In this document: piece after piece, positions 38,560-49,480 of the stretch
How the letters are laid out: every line of letters starts with the position of its first letter
How positions within the stretch are numbered: the stretch's first letter is position 1
Source: Cristatella mucedo
Lineage: Eukaryota > Bryozoa > Phylactolaemata > Cristatellidae
Direction: 5' to 3'
NCBI GenBank assembly: GCA_009760855.2
Contig: WPIO01000165.1
Span: 360,001 to 422,500 of the forward strand
Length of the DNA: 62,500 nt
The notes under the pieces: generated by a model
The model's database searches: none
Told to the model about the DNA's origin: nothing
What the model saw: only the letters and a program-made list of their open reading frames with translations
Program-made: the position numbers and the translations under genes

Positions 38560-39205
38560 GCCTCATCGAGTGTTCATGTGTGCGCCTGCGGCTTCTGCTG
38601 TAATTAGCGAGCCGCCTGACATTAGTGCACATACACGCCTCACCCGCGGCCACTAGTTAAGCCACTGAAGCAGCTCAGCGCAGCGTCGGGCCACTAATGC
38701 GGGTTATAACATTTCGTGTCGTCTGCTCCGATTGATTGGGCTCCCATAGATACCTGTGATATATATGCTCCCATAGATATACGTGCCTGCTGAGAGTAAT
38801 AAAGGAGAGTCTCGCACGAGCGCCCGCTGTGTCTCCGCGAGACTCCCACTAGAACAGCCGGAGACACTGTCGTGCAACAGCGTTTGGGGTTTTCCCCTTT
38901 TTAAGTACGTACTGCTCCAGAGACGGATTATCCAGGGCCCTTATAAAGAATCCCGCGAGGAGGCAGCAGCAGCAGCACTTTTACTTCGACTGATGGGTTC
39001 GCCTTTATCGCTAGCATCTTTATATTGAGTGCCAGTAAGCTTAGTGTCTCGCCCTTTCGCCTAATTATCCCATCTAACTACCCCACCCAGCTCTTCGCTA
39101 CATTGGTCCGCGTCCAAAGCGAGACTTCAGCACATGAGCTAACTACACGTAATTCCCGTTATCCGATGGCGCTAGTACGTCCAACACTCCTACGGGCGAA
39201 ACCTT
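38560..39205. other. Unassigned segment within the gypsy remnant
   Basis: Contains a plus-strand AATAAA (38798-38803) with GC-rich 'gagtctcgc' type sequence after it, which looks LTR-like, but I found neither paired termini nor target duplications. It may be gag or 5' untranslated sequence of the gypsy element. Confidence 0.3.
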
Positions 39206-40529
39206 TAAACTGGTAACCGGATTGAGGCCTCCTCCTCAGCCTCAGACCAGCCATTTGAAGCAGCACACTCGCATTGTTTACGGTAAGCCTCCCACTTTGT
39301 CGTACCGTCAGAAGTAGGTATAGCTAAGTCGACTCCCACACCCGATGCGGGTGCATGAAAAGCGAGCTCATTCGCAGCCAGACCTGCTGTCGGATAATGG
39401 TCATTTACGCCCCGGCGGCGGCGGCGGCGAAACCGACCGTCGGACCTGAGTACCCGGTACTCAGGTCTCTCAGGACCCTCCGCCTCCGCCTGAAAGTGTT
39501 TATCGAACTTTCTCGACGCAATTAGCACTCTGGTTTTAGGAGGCTACTGCCGTTACCAAAACCAGGTTCCCATTTTCCTACTCGTCTCTCACATTCTCAT
39601 CATCTCCAGATTCTCATCATCTCCAGATTCTCCTACTTGTCCGGTGGCTGTATCGGAGTCAACTTCTACGAGTCCCGAATTTCTTTTTGCGGAGCCCCAA
39701 ACGCCTTGGGAATTAAGATGCGGTGCATGTTGAGCCGAAATTTCAGCGTCCAGTCCACTGGTGGTGACTTTCCCGTGAAAGTCAGCAACCGCAAGCTGCA
39801 ACATGGCTAAAAAGTTCTTACATATCTGACACGTTATTCTCTAAAAGCGTCGCGTTTTTAGCCGCTACGGTTTGTAGGCAGTCTAATTAATCTCCACGAT
39901 ACTCCAAGGAATCATCGATCAGGTCCTGCGTAGACTTTCAACGAGACTTTTAACTTCTGCCTGAGCGCATAGGACATACCCAGCAACTGCACCTTTAGCC
40001 GGCTCACGTTCGAGGACGTAACTGACAGATGGGCGTTGACGCTATCAGTGAATAGCCTTCGTTTCTCTACGTGATCCTCCGGCCGAAAAAAATGAGACAC
40101 TGTCGACCAAAAATATCGTCTAATTATTTTTCTACGTTATCTAGAGCACGCTGGGTACTTTCCCCTCGCTCACCTCTGACCCACGTGTAGACACAGGAAG
40201 CACTTTATCTTCCACAACGATAGGCCCGAACTTATCAGCATTCCCTTGTACCGAGTCTACCGCCACCGGTTCTGACTGCACGTCAGCGTCAGATAGCTGT
40301 CTTATTTTGCTACGAGTCACCATACCGGCTGTCGTCGCACGATCGGCCATTGCCAATGACAGAGCAAAACACAAAGCTCGAGCACGAAATGCAAGGTTAA
40401 TCCGTAACTTCTGAAGTCAAGGTTAATCCGTAACTTCTGACGCAACTGTCATGACAGCGAAACCCTCGCCAGTTCGGGTAGCGGCGCAACGTGTGCAAAG
40501 ACCTGAACCAAGCAGCAGGTACGCCGAAA

Positions 40530-41711
40530 AAACACTTCTTCTTGAGTTCTTCTTGAGCGCCTCTCATCTCGCCTGCACACTGCTCTGCAATGGTTCAGGT
40601 CCTATCTCACTCAGTGAGAGACCCCGGAGTATTGACGTGAATGGACTAAGATCGTCCGAGGTACCTCTGAAATATGGGGTACCTCAGCGCTCCGTGCTAG
40701 GTCCGGTTCTTTTCACGGTTTATACGCTCCCGCTGATGTGATAGCCAAGCACAATCTAGGCTTTCACTTCTGTGCGGAAGACACTCAATTGTAATTTTGC
40801 TTTGATCCCTCCCAGCCTTCGAGCACCTCAAATTCTCTCAACTCACTTGCTGCATGTATTGATGACATCCGCACATTAAAGGCAGCAAATTTTCTTAAAA
40901 TAAACTATGATAAAACTAACTTACTAGTTATGGGCAAACCCAGTGTGATTCACAAAAGTGGAAAGACCGACGCTCAAAATTGGCTCTGCTAGCGTATCTC
41001 CTTTTGACCCAGCTTGAAATCTAGGTGTCATGTTCCAAAGTGAGCTCTACAGTCAAACCTGCCTACTTTCAGCTACATAACATTGCTAATATTCGGGCTT
41101 GTTTAGACATCACGTCTAAGTTGGTCTATGCATTCGAGACATCCCGTCTCGACTTCTGCAACTCACTGCTTACTGGCCTACCGGCATGTGCGATCAGGCG
41201 ATTTCAGCTGGTGCAAAACTCTGCAGCTAGGCTTATCTGTCGTGAACGTCGCAGTTGCCACATCACACCACTTCTCGCCGACCTGCACTGGCTACCAGTC
41301 AAGCAACGGATCGACTTCAAGGTTTTGTCGCTCACTTTTAGGTCACTTCATTCTCTGGTTCCAGCCTATCTCTCCGATATACTCCCCCACCAGGCCAAGC
41401 ATCGGACCACCAGCTTTTAGGAATCCAACAGTCTACCAATACCTCGTACAAACCTCAAATCCTTTGGAGACCGTGCATTTAGTTCGTATGCTCCTAAAGC
41501 CTGGAACTCCCTCCCGACCTGCGTCAGAACATCCCTTGATCTGACCACATTTAAAAGGAACTTAAAAACACACCTATTTAGGATAGCATTTAGTGTGTTC
41601 CTGTGATTCGTCCTTGATGTGCTTATGCGTGCTGACCCTGTGCATGTCACCCCTGACCATGTTATTCATTTTGTTTGTTTATCAAGCATGATTTTACTCA
41701 CCATTCAATTG
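40530..41711 (+). mobile_element. LINE-A, upstream part of a copy split by an LTR
   Basis: Reads through a polymerase segment with GVPQRSVLGPVLF (typical GVPQGSVLGPLLF), a degraded catalytic box (CAED in place of YADD), then TVKPAYFQLHNIA, RLDFCNSLLTGLPA, HWLPVKQRIDF, and the C-terminus NLKTHLF. Several stops. The 3' UTR runs to 41711 and resumes after the LTR at 43388. A 27-bp tandem duplication lies just upstream at 40394-40440. Confidence 0.9.
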
Positions 41712-43387
41712 TGTAGCGCCCTGCTGGCCTTGGCTGAATTTTAGCGCGAACAAGAGCTGTTCGGCGCCGGGCTAGAGCCCCTTTGTCCTGGAGCAGTGAG
41801 CCAGAGAGGAGCGTCAGTGCGGTTGCAGTGAGCAGAGAGGAGCGTCAGTGCGGTTAGAGGGGAAGCGCTTAAGAGCAAGCCAGGAAGCTCCCTGACCAGC
41901 GGTGGCGAGTCGGCCTTTAGAATTGGTCCGATACCCTCGGGAGCGGCTGACTGATGTTGACTGGCCTGTCAACCTTCGCCATCACTCTGTCCAAAAAGAA
42001 TCGTGTGGAACCCATTCGCCATTCAAGCTGGACAGGGGGGACATTCCAGTGGCCTAGTGCCGGTATTAATTCCTCACCGTAATGGGCCATGGTGTCGGGC
42101 CCAATACCACTGGGCTCTTGCCCCATTGTCTCAGCCAAGTATTTAACAGTCGAGCGACGCTCGCTCTGGGTCTTTTGCCTCGTGTCTTTTGTCTTTGGTC
42201 CGGCTCTGCGCCTCGACGCCGTCGGGCACTCGTTCCTCTAAAAGCGAGGGAGGAGGGCGGGCTGTCCGCCGATGATGGACGGGACAGGACGTGACAGCTC
42301 TAAGAGGATTCGGTGGAACTCCACCGAAAACGGTCGTATCGCGCCCGGGCTGGCATTTTGTGTTCTTTCGTGTTTTGTGTGTTCGCGCTAGCACGTGGTC
42401 TCGGCATAGGGTTTTGCCGGTGCGAGCTAGGCGTAGTTGGCGTCTGTGGAGCCCTAGTTCTCCGGGTAGGGTTTGGGCTCCGGTTCGCGCTTCAGTGTGG
42501 AGAAGTATTTCCTCCTGGAGTGCTTGAGTTGGCGTGTGTGGAGTATTCCTGCCGCACTGGTGGAAACCGAGTTCTAGTTCCCGGTCAGGGTTTAGACTCT
42601 GGTTCAGGCTCCGTCTATTTGGGTCGTTTCCCATTATACTCGTAAGCAGCCCCAGTGTGGAGAAGTATTCCCTCCGCAAGAGTGCTCGAGGTGGCGTGTG
42701 TGAAGTATTCCTGCCACACTGTTGGAAACCGAGTTCTAGTTCACCGGTCAGGGTTTAGACTCTGGTTCGGGCTCCGTCTATTTGGGTCGTTTCCCATTAT
42801 ACACGTAAGCAGCCCCAGTGTGAAGAAGTATTTACTCCGCAAGAGTGCTTGAGTTGGCGTGTGTGGGGTATTCCGGTCGCACTGGTGGAAACCGAGTTCT
42901 AGTTCACCGGTCAGGGTTTAGACTCCGGTATGCGCTTCAGTGCGGAGGAGTATTCCCTCCGCAAGAGTGTTTACGTTGGCGTGTTTGGGGTATTCCCTCG
43001 GCACAGGTGGGAACGGATTCCTAGTTCACCGGTTAGGGTTTAGGGTCCGGGTCGCGCTTAGTGTGGAGGAGTATTCCCTCCGCAAGAGTGTTGGTGCAGT
43101 TGAGAACGTGCGAGGAGTGTGGAGATAAAGCTGAACTAGACGCGCAGCGACTTTGTGCGCTTGCGAATAAAGTTCAGTAAAATCCCCAATCTGTGTGTCT
43201 CGCTTCCAATTCACGCCGCAGACTCACGACCCCCTTTAGTAACGGTAGGCAGGTCAGCGCCAGAAACGCTCGTTTCGTGGCGGCCAGCTTATTGCGCGTA
43301 GGCGCGCACCGAACGGCATTAGGCGATAGGCTACGCCGCTAGGTAAGCGGCAGGTCAAGCTTACCCCGCCGAGCCTTCGGCGTTACA
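41712..43387 (+). mobile_element. Solo LTR (1676 bp) inserted in LINE-A
   Basis: Begins TGTAGCG and ends CGTTACA (TG...CA termini with short inverted ends), flanked by ATTG at 41708-41711 and 43388-43391. The LINE-A 3' UTR continues across the site. Plus-orientation signals: TATA-like 'agtatttaacag' at about 42137 and AATAAA at 43165-43170. It holds 42500-43110 tandem repeats with a recurring 'ggtttagactc' and 'gaagtattccctccgcaaga' core. No internal coding region, so recombination between two LTRs is the likely origin. Family not identified. Confidence 0.85.
42490..43110 (+). repeat. Imperfect tandem repeats inside the solo LTR
   Basis: Four to five copies of a unit of about 120-180 bp. Each has 'gtgtggagaagtattcc', a GGAAACCGAGTTCTAGTTC-type block, 'ggtcagggtttagactc', and in two copies an extra 'tccgtctatttgggtcgt' segment. 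Confidence 0.85.
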
Positions 43388-43492
43388 ATTGCATTTCCTT
43401 TTGCAGCAAATTTGAAGCGCCTAGAAAGAGATTGAGTTCTCTGAGGGCACTGTATCAAGTACAGTATTATTATTATTATTATTAAAACTCAG
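43388..43492 (+). mobile_element. LINE-A, downstream part of the split copy
   Basis: Continues the interrupted 3' UTR after the ATTG duplication ('tttgcagcaaatttgaagcg'), then the terminal hairpin with 'agagattgagttctct' and an (ATT)n tail at 43466-43485. Confidence 0.9.
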
Positions 43493-43604
43493 CACTCAAT
43501 ATTCCGCAGGCAGCGCTAGCAACAACACCGCAGCAGTAAAAGCGAAACAGTAGCCTATACTCTACAGCCGATACACCCGGGTGATTTCCTACTGACTCGC
43601 TAAA

Positions 43605-43792
43605 ACAACAAATACTGGCTGATTTGACAGCCTGTTTTGCATAGCGACAGAAGAGCCTCCACCGCTATCACCGCCGCTTGCAACGGCGATAAAAGATCGC
43701 CCACCGCAGGATTCGAACCCGCGACCTCGGTACCGCGAGGTCGTGAAAAGCAACCGGCTCACAGCAGCCCGAGCTCAGCCCAAGACTCACCG
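43605..43792 (-). mobile_element. SINE-2 (tRNA-derived)
   Basis: Read on minus: head, box B GGTTCGAATCC at about 43712, the tail of CACCGCAGG type, AGCC/GGCT-like mini-hairpin region, 'gctatgcaaaac', and the 'ggctgtcaaatcagccagta' end. Confidence 0.87.
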
Positions 43793-44020
43793 ATCGGCCG
43801 ACCGTCGACGGCTACTCGACAAACGCTCCTAGACTGCGGTCACGCGCAAGCCTTATCTAGTTGCAGCGTCGTAAGCGACACTAACCACTATCGTACATAA
43901 TGCTGCTCGTCAGCCTCAGCTTATTGCGGCCATATCATGAGCAGCCATCTCGTCGGCGTCCATCCCGACTCAGTGGCGACGCACTCTCAATCGAGGCTTC
44001 GCTAACGAGCTCGTAGCTCA
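43793..44020. other. Intergenic, no gene seen
   Basis: Short stretch between SINE-2 and the GA array without recognisable content. Confidence 0.4.
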
Positions 44021-44054
44021 CGAGAAAGAGAGAGAGGAGATAGAGATAAGAGAT

Positions 44055-44127
<73 letters not shown>

Positions 44128-44142
44128 GGAGAGAGGGAGAAA
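44021..44142. repeat. (GA)n array
   Basis: GA repeat with GATA variants at its start. Confidence 0.95.
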
Positions 44143-44922
44143 CAAAGTCGCGTTGATGTCGCTAATTTTAATCTCGGCCTTTTCGGTTGATATTAGGAGC
44201 GTCAGGCGCAAAGGTCGCCGTGCAGTCATGCAGCCACGTGTCTTCTTCTTCAGCCGCGGCCGCTTGCTAGAAGACCGCCGCGCCGCTACCCTACGGAGTC
44301 GACAGCTAAGCGCTTAGTGTGAGTTTTCGCTGGGCTTCGCAGATGAATCTTGCAGCAATCACGTGACTGGTCGGGTTTCCTCCCGGCGGGTGGGCTAGGT
44401 GGAGACGGACGCGAGGGAAAATACCCACCCGGAAATAGGAACGAATGCATCGAGCAGTCGTTCTCAAAGTATGGCTATCAACCGTGGTATCAAAGCAGGT
44501 GTGTTTTTGAGTGTATATTATTGCACAATACAGTATCGTCTGCACAAAACTTGACTAATTCACGATTGCAAGCAGCTTGTAGTCGCGAGCCGGCGAATGA
44601 GTAGCTCTCCCACGCGAGGAGGAATCAGAAATGGTACGCAGTCGCTTGCTGCTCCGCGCTCGCGTCGACCGCATTTTTGCGCGTCTGTAGAGCGTTGCGA
44701 TTTGTAGCGCGTGTAGTTACGGCCAGTGTTGGAACGTGTTCTGGTAACGTCTTGTAAGCCTTCGCACGCGCGGAGTTCCACGCGGCGCTCGCGAGATCCG
44801 CGTCGGCCCCCCATTCGCACCTAATTGCAGCGACCGAGTTGGAGCGACCGGACCGCCGACCGGAATTCACGCGGGCCTCACTGCTGCTGCTCCCGTTTCA
44901 CCAATTTCCAGATCCGTACCTC

Positions 44923-44924
<2 letters not shown>
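44143..44924. other. CpG-rich stretch, possible promoter of the downstream gene
   Basis: GC-rich, overlapping open frames without motifs. It precedes the polyQ/propeller gene by about 1 kb and may hold its promoter or 5' exon, but I could not define one. Confidence 0.35.
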
Positions 44925-45012
<88 letters not shown>

Positions 45013-45161
45013 GTCTCTGTCTCTGTCTCTCTCCCTCTTTGTCTCTCTCTCTCAATTTCTCAATTTCTCTCACTGTCTCTCTCTGTTTCTCTCTCTCTTT
45101 CTCTCTCTCTCCCTGTCTCTCTCTCTCTCTCTCCCTCTATCTCTCCCTCCCTCCCTCCCTC

Positions 45162-45245
<84 letters not shown>

Positions 45246-45311
45246 CCTTTTTCTCTCTCTCTCTCTCTCTCTCTGTCTCCCTTTTTGTCTCTCTCTCTCT
45301 GTCTCCCTTTT

Positions 45312-45383
<72 letters not shown>

Positions 45384-45412
45384 CCTCTTTGTCTCTCTCT
45401 ATCTTTCGAGTG
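44925..45412 (+). repeat. Long (CT)n array
   Basis: About 490 bp of CT repeats with CTGT and CCCT variants. Open frames through it (SLSLS) are artefacts. It ends about 190 bp before the first supported exon of the polyQ gene. Confidence 0.96.
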
Positions 45413-45585
45413 CTTGCAAAATTCTCAACGAATAAAATAAAGACTGCTGACCCCAGGGAGGGGGGTTGCCTTTCGCTGTCCGTTCCTTCCGCTCGAGACC
45501 AGCGCTTACCAGCTGCTGCTTTTGCCGGCGTACTGCCGTGGTCGCGAGCTCGCACGTGAAGTGACGCCGCGTGAATGGACTTGTG

Positions 45586-45758
45586 ATGCTACGCTTGCAG
45601 GAGGCGCAGGCAGCACGAGAGTCTGACCGCTCGATTGAGGTTCGTGTGCCGCTTGACGACGGACCGTGCGGCGACGGCCACGGCCATACCGCGACGAATC
45701 GAGGCATGGCCGGCGAGGCGCTCGGAGAGGCTCCGACGCGGCCGGAGAGCTCGCCACC

Positions 45759-45791
<33 letters not shown>

Positions 45792-46341
45792 ACGGAGTGA
45801 GCCCCGCGGTGCCGACGACGTCGAGCGTGACACCGCGAGGCTACTGGGCGAGGCTGTGCGCCGTCTGGCGAGCGCCGTGTCCTCGGTCGACTGCAAGGTA
45901 TCGGACCTGATGGCTCGCCTGCCCGCCGCGGTGCCGCTGCGAGGCGGAGGCGGCAGCGCTGGCGACGAGCAGCTCGGCAGCTCGGAGCAGCAGCAGCAGC
46001 AGCAGCAGCGGCCGCAGGCGGCGTCGTGCTCGGCTGGCGGAGATGCGGCCATCGGCAAGAACGTGCTCGAAGCACTGGCACCTGCACTGGCGCAGCAGCG
46101 AAATGACCTGACAACGACGGTGCAATGGCTTCAGAGCCAAATGGACGCCGTCGCTCGCCAGCTGCAGCTGATGGGCAGTGCCCAGCAGCAGCTCGTCCAG
46201 CAGCAGCAGCTGCTGCTGGACGAGCTGCGCGACAAGGCCAAGGCCAAGGCCGCTCGTGCGGGCAGTAAGTCATTCGTAGATGCTGTGTGAGCTGCTGCTG
46301 CCGTCGCCTCTGCCTCCTCCTCCGCACGGTCGGTGCTGCTG

Positions 46342-46376
<35 letters not shown>

Positions 46377-48272
46377 AGAGCCAGTCGAATGCTGCAGCCG
46401 GCCGGCTCACTCATTGCAGCAAGCAGTACACCTGCTCAGCGCTTGCAAGCTACCGTACCGCCCACTTTGCTTCGTTGTCCAACAGCAGGGCAACGTGGGA
46501 GTTCATCCATAACCAGCGGCCTTAGGGCAAAAAAGGGCCGAGGCTCGCGAGACGCGCGACTGGCGGACTGTGGACTATCGAGAGCGCCAATCGGGGAGGG
46601 TGGCTCAACCTGGGCTCAATCTGGGCATCTCTCGACTCGACGCGATGCCACTGGGGATTGAGCCGTTGAGCAGCAGACGCCGACGATGCAGTAACTGACC
46701 ATGCAATGACTGCCGAGGCAGTTTATGAACTAATATGCATGGTTGGACCACGATGATAGTGGCGGCAAGGTCAAGGATTGCATTGCCGTGCAAGAACGTG
46801 CCGGGCTGGGCCATCTGGCAGCAGCCATCTGGCAGCAGGGAAGTTTGGCCACGTTTGGTTTGGGACATTTTCGCACGAGTTTTTTTTACGGACTGGCGAG
46901 CTGCTCGCCGAAGTTGCAGCGAGCAGCAGTTGCAGTCCACTTCGACATCGGTTTTCAAATCAGCTTACTCGCTTAGGCAGGTGACCGCACAATGCATATG
47001 CAGTTTTCGTCCTCGAGTGTGGGCAGCCAGCAGTTGCAGTTGGCAGCAGCGCCTGGCTATGAACTCCCGGTCGCTTACGAATGCTCCGGCCCTATTCTTA
47101 ATGCAGAAAGCCGCAAGCTGCGTGCAAGCTGCAGGCTCCCTCGCTGCAGCTTTGGGACCTGCTTTTCGCTTTGGCACCTCTGTCACGTGCCATCGCCATG
47201 CTCTTTTATTTTGCGGCGCTTTCGTGAGATGCCTGCGACAGCGACATCTTGTGTCGCCAGCGATGTCGTGCTCTTCGAGTGAACGGCTGCTTTTACTGCT
47301 GCCGCGGCCGCCACATTGCGTTGCATTGCAGGCGAAAGCTTCAGAGCCCACGCCAGCTGCTACGACGTGGCGGTCCTGGCCGATGACAGGCTCCTACTGG
47401 CAACGAACAAGGGCGTCCGTGAGTACTCGCCTCGCGGACGCGAGCTCAGCCGCTTCCTTCGCGAAGACCTTGCCGTGGCCGTCGACGCTTTCGGCTACGA
47501 CGGCCGCGTTGCCGTCTTGCTGAGGAGCAGGGGAGCGGCAAAAGCCAAAGGGGCGGCCTCGGCCTCCGACAGAGCGAGACAGCCGGCCGACGGCGGCTCC
47601 ACCACGGTGGTCATCATGAACCGCAATGCTTCTTGGTCTGCTGCTGCTGCTGATGCTAGTGCTGCCGATGCTGATTGGCTCGAAGAAGGGAGGTTTTCAA
47701 TGACCCCCGAGGTGACCTGTCTAGCGACGATACCTGAGTCGGGCCAACTGCTGGTCGCTTGCGGCTTGGGAAAGCCGGACGTGCATTGCCTCACCAGAAG
47801 TGGCAGTGTGAACTTCCAGATGAAGGCTCGCTACGGCGTCAGGGCGATCGCTGCCACCAGCTGTGCAATTGTTATTGCCTCGTCCGATCAGCGAGCTGTC
47901 GACGGTCTCTACGTCGTCGAGGCGTACTGCGACAAAGGTAAGCAGCTGCTGTGGGAGTGTCCGTGCAAGGACCAGGCGTACGATCTGTGCTGCGACCCTT
48001 GGGGCAGAGTTTATGCATCCGTCAAAGACAGAGGGCTCGTTATGCTGGTCTGCGATGGTCGGCGAGACCCTGGCAAAGGTCAAGGTGAGCAGGTAGCTCA
48101 GTGCAGCGGCAGTGCTCCAGCTCTCAGAGAGCTGGTGAGCGGACTCTCCAAGCCTGCCTGCTTGTCGATGGACAGCAGGGCACGGCGCCTCGTTGTACTT
48201 TCCTATGACGGACGCATCGTCAACGCACTCAAATGCAAGACGCTGCAGATCGAATTGAACCCGATCATTTAG
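45586..48272 (+). CDS. Unrecognised polyQ, coiled-coil, propeller-like protein (2 exons, 539 aa)
   Basis: Join 45586-46264 and 47332-48272: donor 'gggca|gtaagt', acceptor 'gcattgcag|gcgaaagc', both phase 1, total 1620 nt. Exon 1: an acidic start, a polyQ run (about residues 60-70), a helical segment ERDTARLLGEAVRRLASAV, a second polyQ tract, then a long amphipathic helix with QQ-rich stretches ending in LLDELRDKAKAKAARAG, so probably coiled coil. Exon 2 (about 313 residues) reads as repeated beta strands with a regular turn pattern (YDVAVLADDRLLLATNKGVREYSPRG; ACLSMDSRARRLVVLSYDG), like the propeller half of NHL/TRIM-type proteins, but no RING or B-box is present. Function unknown; a scaffold or adaptor is my guess. 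The true start is unsure: 'cgcttgcag|gag' at 45600 could be an acceptor and a further 5' exon may exist. Confidence 0.66.
46265..47331 (+). other. Intron of the polyQ/propeller gene
   Basis: Contains a (CTG)n run at 46336-46376. A long plus-strand frame (46735-47523) runs through the intron into exon 2 in a different frame and is not supported. Confidence 0.65.
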
Positions 48273-48511
48273 TTTCGGCGTGTCGTACGGCCCTGTATTT
48301 TTTCCGCTGCAGCACACTCTAGGGAACCATGACTTGTCACGCATACTCGTGCATGCATTTTTACCTGCTGTCTGCCGCGGGCATCACTGACCTGTGCGCT
48401 GAGCCTGTGCTCATTGTCCCTGCGAGACTGTGTAAGCAGCAAGTTTGCTTTTATGTGTATAGAGCTGTGTACTTACACGTGGCTGAGCATTTTCTTGCCC
48501 ATGTGCGGATG

Positions 48512-48655
48512 CTCACCTTACAGGTACACTGCTCACCTTACAGGTACACTGATCACCTTACATGATGTAGATTGCTCACCTTACAGGATGTAGATTGCTC
48601 ACCTTACAGGTAGATTGCTCACCTTACAGGTACATTGCTCACCTTACAGGTAGTA
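48512..48655 (+). repeat. Short tandem repeat array 'tgctcaccttacaggta'
   Basis: Seven or eight units of about 17-22 bp with the shared core 'ctcaccttacag'; variants insert 'gatgtaga' or 'tacact'. It lies 240-380 bp after the stop codon of the polyQ gene, probably in its 3' UTR or just beyond. Confidence 0.9.
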
Positions 48656-49480
48656 GCCCTTTTCATTCTTAGCCACCAAAGATGATACCCTATGTTCGAG
48701 GCTCAGGATGCTATTGTGAGCCCGTTCAAACCAGGTAGAATCGTCTATAAAGGGTCTGTAAAGCGTAAAATATCTTAACTAACTGCATTGCTTTAACTAT
48801 GCTAAATGCAATTGCCGCTATACCTGCACGCCCTCATTAAAAGCTTCCGAAATCGCCGGCTTCATTGCACACCATTTTTTTGTTTGCATTATCTCTGCAA
48901 TCGATGCTGTGCAGTTATGTCCCGATCCCGAGCAATCGCTGAGCTATAAATAGCCCTCGTTGATTACCTGCACCCCTCAGTCTTATTTAAGAAATTGCAG
49001 AAGTAATGCGGCACACGTGTTAGTAGTGAAGATAAAACTAAGAGTGCAGTGCCATTTGCAGTTGGCGCCAGATCAATGAGCTCGCAGCCTCGTTCACGTC
49101 GTCCGGGTGCCGTTTATTGGGATTCAAAGCATGTGCCTGTCGGCAGATTTTCAGATGTAGCCCAGCAACTACCGCCTATGTAAAGCAGCCAGTTGTGCTT
49201 TGCATTGCAGCAGTCGTCGAGTCCTGGAGGAGCCCGGTGTAGGAGCGTTGCCATGGCGATACCGCTAGGCATTAGCCGTGGCTGGGCTGGGTCCAACTTC
49301 AGTTTTAGTAAGCAACAATCAACTAGGGCATAACTTGCTCGGCTGAATGGGGGGGGGGGTCAGCCATTGCACTTCGACTTTGAAGAGGAATCCGAGTTGG
49401 CATGATCTTACTGTCTTGTGAACGACGTCGCCCAGCTGAGAGCACCAATAGTTGTATGATATGTAGGCAAAACTTGCCAC
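48656..49480. other. Probable 3' flank of the polyQ gene; otherwise nothing seen
   Basis: ATTAAA at 48836-48841 is a possible poly(A) signal. A G run is at 49350-49359. No gene or element recognised. Confidence 0.4.

Larger units (their letters stand above)
36419..40374 (-). mobile_element. Ty3/gypsy LTR-retrotransposon remnant (gag-pro-RT, no LTRs seen)
   Basis: On the minus strand, in order: gag-like frames (40374 down to about 39205), a nucleocapsid knuckle CLECSEMGHFRRHC (C-x2-C-x4-H-x4-C, about 38360-38320), a protease active-site region at about 37740 where the usual DTG reads DAG, then reverse transcriptase at 37341-36419: the SSRRIAPKYREEL block, SSPVVLV, a TDFRAVNNAT block, and VYLDNEIDF at the catalytic YxDD position. 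Many stops and frameshifts; RNase H, integrase and flanking LTRs were not found. It is interrupted by a LINE-A 3' end at 37737-38115. It cannot encode functional proteins as it stands. Confidence 0.82.

Noticed and set aside
38560-39205. Second solo LTR with AATAAA at 38798
   Set aside because: No TG/CA borders with matching target duplication could be found.
44825-45559. Long Ser/Leu- or Glu/Arg-rich open frames over CT/GA arrays (also at 4952-5644, 7253-7702, 12297-12761, 54907-55963)
   Set aside because: They are produced by dinucleotide repeats, occur in several frames and on both strands at once, and have no non-repetitive conserved part.
46735-47523. 262-codon plus-strand frame overlapping the polyQ gene intron and exon 2
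   Set aside because: It is out of frame with the well-supported exon 2, has Cys/Trp/Arg-rich random composition, and the two-exon splice model explains the locus better.
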